Source: Dactylonectria macrodidyma
Taxonomy: Eukaryota > Ascomycota > Sordariomycetes > Hypocreales > Nectriaceae
Length of the DNA: 64,000 nt
Reading direction: 5' to 3'
Assembly (NCBI GenBank): GCA_020744425.1
Contig: JAGMUV010000011.1
Coordinates: forward strand, 806,001-870,000
Shown here: positions 28,097 through 37,335 of the stretch, piece after piece
Layout of the letters: each line of letters opens with the position of its first letter
Numbering within the stretch: the first letter of the stretch is position 1
Position numbers and translations under genes: made by a program
The notes under the pieces: model-generated
Told to the model about the DNA's origin: nothing
Seen by the model: the letters and a program-made list of their open reading frames with translations, nothing else
Databases searched by the model: none

Positions 28097-29651
28097 CTAT
28101 TCAGGTCTCTTAAAGTGAGGACGCAGGGCCGACCAACTCTCTTGGTTATACTCGGGCTGAATCTTTTGACAAGTCTCGAGTCCCCATTCCGTCACGCCCA
28201 AGAACAAGCAGCTCTCAAACATGAAGGCCATGCTCCCGTCGCCAACCTTTTGGGGCTTCAACTCTGCGTTGCTGGCCTTCTCAAAGGTAGCAGCGTCGGG
28301 TCCATGAGAGGTCATGACGTTGTGCAGACTGGCTCCCGCCGCCTGGAACCCCTTGCCAGCCTTTGCGTCGTACTCGCCGCACACCAGGCCCATGAACTCG
28401 GACATGGTGTTGCGGTGATACCACGGCGGTCGGAATGTGTCTTCTTGGACGAGCCATCGGGGCGGGAAGATGACGAAGTCGGCGATGGCCGTACCTGGAT
28501 GGTCAGAAGGGCCGGTCAAAACGGTATAGATTGAGGGGTCAGGGTGGTCGAATGAGATGCTTCCAATGACGCTGAAGCGGCCAAGGTCGTACTTGTACGG
28601 GTAGTCTGTGCGTTTTGTCAGTACTGTAAGAGAACCATATGTGCTCAGCTGAGAAGGGCTGATGTGATTCGATAGACCCATGGTTGTTTGGGATCTCGTG
28701 GGGTGTTCATAGACTCACATCTGCGATAGTTAACATCGTCAATCCACGTCTCTGGGGGAAGTGAATTCGTCACTTACTTGCCATGCCAGCCTACCACATC
28801 GAAGGGGGTGTGGCCCTGCTTCGCGACAAACAACTCATTGTTGTACTTGTTGACAATGGACCAGGTAGTAGAAGTGTCCTCGTCGAATCTCGCCTGGGGT
28901 ACCTGGAAGTCTCTCGGGTTTGCGAGACAGTTGGATCCGATGGGTCCAAGCTCAGGCAACGTGAAGTTGCCCTGATACAGCTCGAGGATGTAGCCTCGAA
29001 CGGGGCCCGCGGGCAAGGTCACGCGGTATTTGATGCCGCGAGGGATTACGGCAATCTCGTTAGGTCGAACTAGGAGGTTTCCGAGCTCTGTCTGGATGTC
29101 GAGGACACCGTGCTGGCCGACGATGAGCATCTCGCCGTCAGAGGAGTACATGGCCATGTTCGCATCCATGTCACGACCAGCCGCGTAGATGTAGATGCCC
29201 AAGCCAGACTTCATGGCTGGGTCGCCAGCTCCCGCTGCCAGCTTCAGGCCGCGAACCCAGTCGACTTCTTTGTCGATGTCGAAAGGATCCCATCGGAGCT
29301 GGTTGGGGATGTGGTTCAGCTTCGCACCAAAGTTTCCAGTAGTGACCTCGGTGAAGGGCTCAAAAGAGGAGTGAGCAGCCGACGGCAGGACACGGTAGAG
29401 CCATGATTGGAGATTCTCGTGTCTCGGTGCTGTGAAAGCCGTTCCGGAGAGTTTCTCTGCATAAAGGCCAAAGGGTGCCTTTTGCGGCGAGTTGGCGCCA
29501 ATGGGGAGCGCTCCCTCTATGGCCTCTGACCTGTGCACCTTTTGTTCAACAGCTATTCTGGAATGCTAACGGATTCAACATACTCATGGAATGAGCCAAA
29601 TCCATTGAGATACTTGTACTTCTCTGCTGTCTCAAACGTGGTTACAGGCAT
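28097..29651 (-). CDS. hmgA: Homogentisate 1,2-dioxygenase
   Basis: Exons are 29584-29651, 28778-29530, a predicted 2-base exon 28719-28720, and 28097-28605, giving 443 aa. The enzyme opens the ring of homogentisate to maleylacetoacetate with a ferrous iron centre, in the tyrosine and phenylacetate pathway. Landmarks are [12 protein letters not shown] at the N-terminus, [51 protein letters not shown], and the C-terminal block [20 protein letters not shown] followed by MSEFMGL and [12 protein letters not shown], which carry the usual iron ligands. The 2-base exon lies between a strong acceptor (ATCGCAG) and donor (GTGAGT) and is required to keep both the frame and the conserved HGxYYPYKYDL. 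Start codons of this gene and the fumarylacetoacetase gene are 559 bases apart and divergent, so they likely share a promoter. Confidence 0.95.
28719..28720 (-). other. Predicted 2-base microexon of the homogentisate dioxygenase gene
   Basis: Exon 2 ends GGC AA before GTAAGT at 28777, and the last exon starts AC TAC CCG after CACAG at 28606. The two ends do not join in frame without two more bases. Exactly two bases (AT on the minus strand) lie between CGCAG and GTGAGT, giving residues GKYYPYKYDL. A GC donor four bases upstream would also restore frame, but yields the shorter HDYPYKYDL. Confidence 0.6.
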
Positions 29652-30209
29652 CTTGTCATATGGAGCGCGAGGGCCGATGGTGGAATAAGGCAATGGTCAG
29701 TGCGGAGACCGAATGGCGGGGATATCACGACATCAAAACCTAGATGTCGGTCCCTTGGCGGGCACAATTCACTTCCTTATCTATCGTCTTCATCGCCCCG
29801 GATCGCCGCTTACAAAACGTCTTTGCCGTAATCGACAGCCGTCCCCTCAGAAGATGATCCGACGGAATGTGGTTCCGGGAACGCTCAAGATGCGGTTCAA
29901 GATGGTGGAAGTTCGGAATGCGGAATTTTTGCTGACTGGTCGGAACAAAAGCCGGCGTTTCAATGCCGGCACTTGTCCGAATGACGCGGAGCTTGTCATC
30001 TTGCCTGGAATAAACCCTGGGCTATTTCAGCAGCCCTGTTTCGGGCAGTATTTCCATGGGCTTGTGTATTAAACGCTCAGCTCACAAGTCCTCTTCCATC
30101 TCGTTTGCAACAGTAGTTAGTCTCATGAGCCTGGTTTTCCACCATCGCACTAACTAGACACTGCCGCTCTCTACAAGATCCCGACATCTCAATATCACAC
30201 CACGTCAAG
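29652..30209. promoter_or_regulatory. Shared promoter of homogentisate dioxygenase and fumarylacetoacetase genes
   Basis: A 558-base divergent intergenic region. It has CGGAATG at 29863-29869 and 29914-29920, CGGAAT at 29921-29926, CGGAA at 29941, and the paired GCCGGC at 29951 and 29965. Zn2Cys6 factors bind CGG triplets singly or in pairs, and a gene for such a factor lies in the same cluster at 34.3 kb. Direct binding is inference. Confidence 0.5.
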
Positions 30210-31558
30210 ATGAAGTCGTGGCTTCCCATCCCCCCGGGATCTCATTTCTCCCTGGCCAACATCCCCTTCGGCATTATCTCTACTGCGGCCATCCCCGCAC
30301 GCCGGCCGGCCATTGCCATCGGCGCTCATGTGCTTGATATCTCCGCCTTTGCCAAGGAGGGCGGTTTCGCAAAGCTCAAGGACTTTCCCAGCGACAAACT
30401 CAGTGTCTTCTCTGAGACAACTCTTAACTCATTTGCTGCCCTCGGAAGGCCTGTCCACCGGGTGGTTCGAGAGTACATCCGGGACGTCTTCCGGGATGAC
30501 ACTCCCTTCCCCGAGGCACTGAAGACAAACGAGGCACTGAAGAAGACGGCGCTGCTCCCGCTATCAGATGTAGAGACTCATCTACCTCTCGCTATTGGAG
30601 ATTACACCGACTTCTTCGCTGGCCGCAACCACGCTCACAACGTTGGAACTCTCTTCCGGGGCGCCGCCAACGCTCTCCAACCCAACTACAACCATCTGCC
30701 CGTTGCATATCACGGCCGCGCCAGCTCAGTAGTAGTCTCTGGCACGCCGCTCCACCGCCCCGTCGGCCAGGTGTTGCCTGCTCCCGGTGCCACGACCCCC
30801 GTCTTCAAGCCCTCTGGCAGGATAGACATTGAGCTTGAGCTCGGCACATTCCTGTGCAAGGGCAACCAGCTCGGTCACCCCATCCCACTGAGCCAGGCAG
30901 AGGAGTACATCTTCGGTTATGTGCTCATGAACGACTGGAGCGCCCGCGATATTCAGCAGTGGGAATATGTCCCTCTGGGACCCTTCAATGCCAAGAACTT
31001 TGGCACAACTATCAGCGCGTGGGTTGTGCTTGCAGATGCTCTTGAGCCCTTCAGGACCCAAGGCTTGACCAACGAGGTTGAGCTGCAAAGTTATCTCCGC
31101 GAGGAGCGAAAAGATAATGTGCTAGATATCAACCTAGAGGTGACTCTCAGCAGTAAGTGACCCGTTTTGACCCAATTTACAAGAAACAAAAAAACTAACG
31201 CCATGACTTAGCTGCCAAGGGTAATTCGCGTACTATCACGCGTACCTCGTCAAAGAACCTCCTCTGGTCCTGGCCCCAGATGATTGCTCACCACACCATT
31301 TCTGGCTGCAACCTGCGAACCGGCGACCTTCTCGGAAGCGGCACTGTTTCCGGATTCGAGGACGGCACGCAGGGCAGCATCTTGGAACAGACCAAGGGCG
31401 GCAAGGTCCCCCTTGAGGTTGGAGGCGGAGAGGTGCGCAACTTCCTTGCGGACGGTGATACTGTCGTCATCAAGGGATGGTCTGGCAGTGGAGAGGATGG
31501 GTTGGTCGGGTTTGGAGAGTGCTCTGGCCAAATTCTGGCGGCTGTGACTCAGGTATAG
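30210..31558 (+). CDS. fahA: Fumarylacetoacetase
   Basis: Exons 30210-31152 and 31212-31558 join into 429 aa, close to the usual length. The enzyme splits fumarylacetoacetate into fumarate and acetoacetate, the last step of tyrosine and phenylacetate breakdown. The N-terminal domain starts MKSWLPIPPGSHFSLANIPFG. The catalytic domain has DYTDFFAGRNHAHNVGTLFR, where the DYTDF Asp and the following His are the metal and catalytic residues of the family, then HLPVAYHGRASS, IDIELELGTFLCKGN, YVLMNDWSARDIQQWEYVPL and LLWSWPQMIAHHTISGCNLR. The C-terminus closes with GWSGSGEDGLVGFGECSG. It is divergent from the homogentisate dioxygenase gene and convergent with the P450 gene. Confidence 0.97.
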
Positions 31559-31998
31559 CTCATATAGATCACTATATAGAAGGAATTGCACATCAATACA
31601 AGCATGCAGAGCACTTGTGTTCACGGAATTTGTGTGATCTAACGATGCATGTCCCTGTGTGTAGGACGAACTAGTCTCAAGTAGGGTATTACAGGATATT
31701 TTGAGATTAGACACGGCGTTCTCAGCCCAGCGATCATTCTTTCATCTTCGTCGATCTACCATGAATCCATAATACTGTGTTCAGTTGTGAATGACGGGAT
31801 AATTGTTTCTTGATTTTAGATACGGCCTCTGATACAAATGAACAACAAGATAAGGTAAAACTTTTTAATTGAGCTATGCTTCTTCATTTGCCAGCATGGA
31901 ATTTCTCGAGTACAATCGATCATGCTAGCTACACAAGGACCACCTATTCATTCCCTTTACAACTTTACTTCCGTTGACTCCCATCTACCACATCTTGC
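31559..31998. other. Gap between convergent genes
   Basis: A 440-base region that should hold the two 3' ends of the fumarylacetoacetase and CYP504-type genes. It is AT-rich compared with the flanking genes and I see nothing else in it. Confidence 0.45.
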
Positions 31999-33670
31999 TT
32001 ACGCAGCCACGTCCAAAGCCTTCTTCAAGCTCTTGAGATCTCGGGGCACAAACTTGGCACGGTAACGCTTGGGCAATGCTACCAGACTGGTCGGGTCCGC
32101 ATTGCCGTGAACGGGGTGGACGTTGACGTCGTCGTACTTCTCGACGCGGAAGCTGTTAAGCAGTCTCATGTAAATGAGGTAGAGCTCTCGGTTGGCCAGC
32201 AGAGATCCAGCACACATGCGGTAGCCGACGCCGTAGGTGAATAGAGGGGCATCGGGCTGCTCATACCAGCGCTCTGGGCGGAAGTTCTCGGGATCTGACC
32301 AGACGGCAGGGTCTTTTCTATGAGTTAGCGATGTTATTAAAAAGATTGTGGTAAATACGTACCCATGTTGCAGGCCCACGCGTTCAAAAACACAACGCTG
32401 CCCTTGGGAATGGTGACGCCCTCGTGGACGACATCCTTGATGGAGGCGCGGGGCAGAGCAAGTCGGAGGACGGTAAAGTATCGCAGAGACTCCTTAACCA
32501 AGGCAACAATGTACTGGCACTTTTGGTCGTCATCGACGTCGCACATGGGCTGCGTAACATCGTAAAACTTGCGAATCTCCGTCTCGGCTTTGTCCTGGAT
32601 CTCGGGGTGCTGGGAGAGGTAGGCAATGAACCATGCGACTTGGGTGGTAACAGTGTCAAGACCTCCAGAAAGCATGGTCAAGCTGATGGATGTGAGTTCG
32701 TCCTTGTTCAGCTTGGCCTCCTTGTCCATGATAACGTTCGCCTGAATGCAAGGGCTGTAGGTGCCGTTGGCAATGCGCTCGTCGAGACCGTTGTTGAGGG
32801 AGGTGAGATACTTGTCGCGCCTGTTTCGCATCTCACGAGCCTTGGAGGAGTGGAAGTTGACGGGGTTGATGCGGAGAAGCGGGATGTAGTCCTGGAGGTT
32901 GCCGGTGGTGGATCGGAACTTGCTAATCTCTTCCTCGACGTGTGTGATTTCCTCAAAAAGATTATCCTTCTGGCTCTTCAAGCGAGTTCCCCAGTTGAGA
33001 GTCAGGGCCAGTGACAGAGAGAGACGCTGGATCATGGGCATGGGGTCGACAGGGACGCGGCCGCCATCACCATAGGTGTAGAGCTCCTTGACGAAATCTC
33101 TGGTCTCAACCTCAAGGTGGGGAACATAGGTCGCGACAGAAGGCCTGTTGAGGGCCGATGCAGCGCCCTTGCGACGGCGCTTCAGGGAGTCACTGTACGG
33201 AGATGTGCCAATGGTGGTTCCAGCGGTGTCAGAGAGGACCTAGTAGATAAATTGATTAGCATGGAGACGGATGGTTGTAGTAGATACGACTGCAAGCTTA
33301 CCTTGTGGAAGGTGTAAAACTCAGGTCTCGAGCTAAAAGCTTGGGCATGCTTGCCGAAGATATCTCGGGCAGCGGCGGCAGAGTTGATGACGACGACGGG
33401 GACATTGCCGAGCTGGATCTGGTAGACATCGCCAAACTTCTTGGACCAGTCCCTGTACTTGTCGGCGGCGTTGACGCGAATATCCCAGAGGTTGCCGATG
33501 ACGGGCAGGCCTGAAGGGCCCTTCATGTGGCTGATGCGGGCATTGTGGCGGACAATCTCGTTGATGAAAAGGTAGATGATGGGTGCGAGGATGACCGACA
33601 CCAGGATCGACTCGCCAGGGCTTTGGCGGACGTAGTCGTTGAGCGACAGAAGAAGATTTGCGATGGTCAT
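31999..33670 (-). CDS. Cytochrome P450, CYP504 type (phenylacetate or 3-hydroxyphenylacetate hydroxylase)
   Basis: Exons 33302-33670, 32363-33239 and 31999-32312 join into 519 aa. CYP504 enzymes hydroxylate phenylacetate at position 2 (PhacA) or 3-hydroxyphenylacetate at position 6 (PhacB) to give homogentisate in Aspergillus nidulans. Here the anchor is ESILVSVILAPIIYLFINEIV, followed by GPSGLPVIGNLWDI, the I-helix region SLTMLSGGLDTVTTQVAW, KESLRYFTVLRLALPR with ExxR, WSDPENFRPERW, and the haem loop FTYGVGYRMCAGSLLANREL with Cys449. The motif RMCAGS..ANREL is typical of the family. I cannot separate PhacA from PhacB by reading alone. The neighbours (homogentisate dioxygenase, fumarylacetoacetase) strongly support an aromatic catabolic role. 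The second intron uses the acceptor AAAAG, required for the conserved NMDPAVW. Confidence 0.93.
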
Positions 33671-34331
33671 GGCTGCGACACGCCTGGGGTATGAGCGAGG
33701 TTGCGATTCAGAAGTGTCCCTCTTAGAGCCTGGGTCTCAAATCTCAATCTCGAATCTTGGATCTTGGATCTAGATCTTGGATTCTAAAGCCTGGATCAAG
33801 GATGCCAGGAGGAATGGGACACGGCCGTTCTACTGTCTTAAAAGGTAAATCTCACAGGGCGCTTCGGGCACCAAGATACCCGCTGGCAAAAGCCGCTGGT
33901 ATGCCGCTGCTGCCCTCCATGTGCCGGCTCGGAAAATGTGCTTTTGCCATCGCTTCTTCGGCAAATGCCCTTGGGGGTTTCCTCGATGTCGCTGCCACCA
34001 TGTAAGTTGAGCCACCCACATCGATCGTCTACCCGAAGCCGTTCTTGGTTTAGCGGCTCCAGAACTGTGGAGGTGGGTTTGCGGGGAACTCGGAAACTGC
34101 GGAAAGCCGGCCGCTCGGAAACCTCGGCTTGATACCGAGCCTCTCCCATTACTAACTCGTCGTCCTGACTGGCGAAACCAACGAAACCCGTCTCCAGCCG
34201 TTCGTCTTACGAATAAACCTAGGCGGAAACCCCCTGTTGTTTTGCGCGCTGCCCTCGGAAGCTCGTTTTCGTTCTTCAGAGCTTACCATTTCCGCCCGCA
34301 GAGTCTCCGCAGAGTCTCCGCAGACCTAGCC
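33671..34331. promoter_or_regulatory. Divergent promoter of CYP504-type P450 and Zn2Cys6 regulator genes
   Basis: This 661-base region has three copies of CGGAAAC/CGGAAAG (34091-34097, 34100-34106, 34116-34122) followed by an inverted repeat CTCGG-CTTGATA-CCGAG (34123-34139). Near the P450 start there is a short degenerate tandem with ATCTTGG at 33754, 33761 and 33774. The CGG-rich block is a good candidate site for the regulator encoded next to it. Confidence 0.55.
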
Positions 34332-36819
34332 ATGGACGACGCTTCCTCGACCGCGGAGCTGCCCAGGGAGGCCAGTGAGACCACTCCAAACAGTGCTGCC
34401 ACCCGAAAACGGGCTGCCACCGACGGCTTCCGCAGAGGGAAGCGTGGCAAGTACACCTCTGTCGCGTGGTACGATCACGGCCATCTCCTACTCTCACCAG
34501 CCCATCATGCTCACCTATCATGTAGCGATGAATGCAAGAAGCGGAAGCTCAAGTGTATCCCCGTCGATGATTCGAGTTGCCAGCGTTGCATCGACGGGGG
34601 GCTGGTCTGCGTGTATGCTCACGGGACGTCGCAGACCAAGGAGAAGAACGAGAGGTAAGACACGGCGTTCCCCCTTTGTGTTATCGTATACGAATCATAC
34701 TGACATATATCCGAGAACCAATAGTCAACAATTACAAGTCTTGAGTGATGAAGTCAGCCAACTACGCAAGCAGATGTCGGAGCTGGCTGGGGCCATGACT
34801 CTCGTCCGAGATCTGAAAGACCGCCCACGGAGCACTCGTCTTGATCCCTCGCCAGCCCAGGACCCCTCCAGTATCGTGGTCCCATCCCCGGCCAGCTCCT
34901 CTCAAAGAGAAGGTATTCCGAAGGAACCTCAATTCGTTGGACCGACGAGGTCCGCGTTTGGGTTCATCATCGGCGAGCGTTCACTGACCCGCATGGGCAT
35001 CCCGACGTATGAAACCCTTCCTGCGAGTGGTGCCCAGTCTCCAACAAACATGCCACGCGAGCTAGAAGCCGACCCTCAATACTATTGGCATCATGTCACC
35101 GCACAGGAGATGGTCCGCCTGCTTACTGTCTTCCAAGAGGAAGTCGAATCTGTTTACCCTTTTATCAATATTGGAGACCACGCCTCCCGTGCAGATGAGA
35201 TCCTTCGGGCCATCCGAAGTATGGAGCCAGGGGGCCAGAGAATCCTTGACATTTCGGACATAGAAGTCTCCTCAAAAGACATTGACATTGTCAAGGTTGC
35301 AGTGGCCACAGCCATTGTCCTCGAGGCTCATGGGAAGAAGGAAACAAGCACGAGTATAGTAGAGTCCGTTGAAAACAACATTTCTGTAATATCACGTCCT
35401 GCCGTTGATTTACAAGAAGTTCAGCTTATCACGATGCTTGTAAGTGCTGGCTTCTACATGGCTCTCCCCTACTAAGCATTTCACTAACCTCATTCTTCTT
35501 AGAGTATTTATTACTTCCATTGTGATGAAGAGCTTCTGGCCTGGCGCACAATCGGTGTTGCCGCGCGAGAAGCCCTTGAGATGGGCCTGCATCGAAAGAA
35601 AAGCCTGCTTGATAATTTCAAAGATCTCGAATCCCGCAGGCTTGCTACGAGGGTGTTCTGGTGTGTTTATGTACTCGATCGTCGTTGGAGCTTTGGTACA
35701 AGTCTATCATTTGCGCTTGTAGATCGAGATATCGATCCAGAGCTCCCTGAACCTGTAAGTTGAAAACCTTAAAAATCACTGATCCGACTCCATGCGATGA
35801 CAGTAACTAATCATGGCATTTAGGATGAGGATTCTTCCTACCTCAAGTGCATGGTTGGATACGGCCGTCTCTGTTCCAAACTATGGGACGCCATCCCGTC
35901 TTTTGGATCACATTCTCAGTTGATTCCCGAAGACACCGTCATATCTCTCGATTTAAGTACTCAATCTTGGTTACAGTCAATCCCCCCAGACTTACAATTA
36001 CGCCATCCCCGCCTCGGACTTGCACCACGTTCTCAACCACGCATCATGCACAGGCTTCGTGCTCTTTTGTATCTGCGTGGAAACCATACTAGGACCCTTA
36101 TTTACCGACACCACCTTCTTAGTGCGTCCAGCATTGCCGCAAACCTACGCAGTGCTTGGCTGGTAGTTGATATCGCCCAGGACAGCATCCAGGTGTTGGT
36201 CCACCTCAACTCAACCACCGACATTTACTCTCGCCAGCAAAACGCATTTAACTACTTCCTTCTGAGCGCATTGGCCATCATCTTCCTAGCCGTATGCCAT
36301 GCGCCAGACATCTTCACTGGGCTCTGCAGAAAGAGCTTCCTTGATGCCGTAGAGCTTGTCCGGGGCTTCTCTCGTTACAGCATCGTTAGCCGGAGATTGT
36401 GGAATAGCATTCGTGGCCTTATTCCGCGGTTAAAAAGCCTCGGCCTTCAGGGTTCTGAAGATAGCCAGCAGGAAGTGCCTGTAGAGGGCAGCAGCCCGGC
36501 AGTCACCGTCACCTCGCCTCAGATGGGAGGCATTGGTGCCAAGGAGATGCGTGAGCGCGGACACCATTTAGCCGGACACGACGATCTTGACGTGAGTGAT
36601 CTTCACACTGACAGCGGGTTTGGCCCCGACTTGGATCTCAGTGGCTCGATTCCAGACATGTATCAAATGAGGAACGACCTCTTGTCTCTGTTTGATGCGT
36701 TTGGGAATGGGCAGATCCTCCCAGAAGGGTTTGGTGCCCAGTTTTACGGACCAGATGATGGAGACACGGTCAATGGGATGGGTGGAGAAATTTCAAGGCG
36801 ATTCCAGGGACTTATTTAA
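34332..36819 (+). CDS. Zn2Cys6 transcription factor with fungal-specific middle domain
   Basis: Exons 34332-34468, 34526-34654, 34725-35439, 35503-35754 and 35824-36819 give 742 aa. The zinc cluster has ligands at Cys46, 49, 56, 64, 67 and 74 (CDECKKRKLKC, then CQRCIDGGLVC); the first intron falls inside the first cysteine codon. A short coiled coil follows (QQLQVLSDEVSQLRKQMSEL), which would support dimer binding to paired CGG triplets. The middle homology region is recognisable (GVAAREALEMGLHRKK, RRLATRVFWCVYVLDRRWSFGT, RDIDPELPEP). The C-terminus is acidic and unstructured (DDLDVSDLHTDSGFGPDLDL) and may activate transcription. Divergent from the CYP504-type gene, it is the likely inducer of the aromatic catabolism cluster, by position only. 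Confidence 0.93.
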
Positions 36820-36947
36820 ATGTACTCAATCACACAACCTTGTATCATCACATGCATATACCAAAAATTCGATGGAAAGCAATTACATGAGAACCTCGAC
36901 AAGATTGTTTGTTCAAATGGGAAGTTCTATTTTTGATCTATTTTTTA

Positions 36948-37335
36948 TCAAACGAGCTCATTCTCAAAGAACACCATCATGGCACCCTGGTGAACAGTCT
37001 TTGCGAAACCCTTCAGCTCCGCGTGCGCAGCGCACTCGTTGTCGTAGTAAACCATGTCATCTACTGACTGGAAGACCGAAATGACAGCAATAGTAAATCC
37101 TTGCGCTCGCTGGTCGGGCTTTGCTACGCCAGCTGTGACGGAGAGGATATAAGGCTTGCCATCCTAGAGTGACAATGTTAGCCATAATTCATCTTGACTA
37201 TCCGAATCAGGAGGTGTCTTCAGTACGGACCTTGACAGCTTTCGTGGGCATTCCCTTGTAGATATCAAGCAACTTTTGCTGATCTTCCACATTGGGGATC
37301 TTGAACAGTGTGACGCGGTTGATTGGCTTAGTCAT
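36948..37335 (-). CDS. Stress-response A/B barrel (Dabb) domain protein
   Basis: Exons 37231-37335 and 36948-37163 join into 106 aa, the normal size for a single Dabb domain. The sequence starts MTKPINRVTLFKIPN and contains LLDIYKGMPTKAVKDGKPYI, GFTIAVISVFQSVDDMVYY and HAELKGF, matching the ferredoxin-like dimeric fold of this family. Some members are stress-induced, others are small cyclases or decarboxylases in natural product pathways. It converges with the regulator gene, 128 bases from its stop. Its promoter has an inverted repeat TTCCGA-N5-TCGGAA (37497-37513) and two copies of CGGAATCTG, so it may be co-regulated with the cluster. Its role there is unknown. Confidence 0.85.

Noticed and set aside
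28606..28782. Single GC-AG intron in the homogentisate dioxygenase gene
   Set aside because: It keeps frame but removes two residues from a conserved block, whereas the two-intron model keeps the block. Kept as the main alternative, not as the model.
32424..33014. Open frame of 196 codons antisense to the CYP504-type gene
   Set aside because: Shadow of the GC-rich sense coding strand; no recognisable domain.
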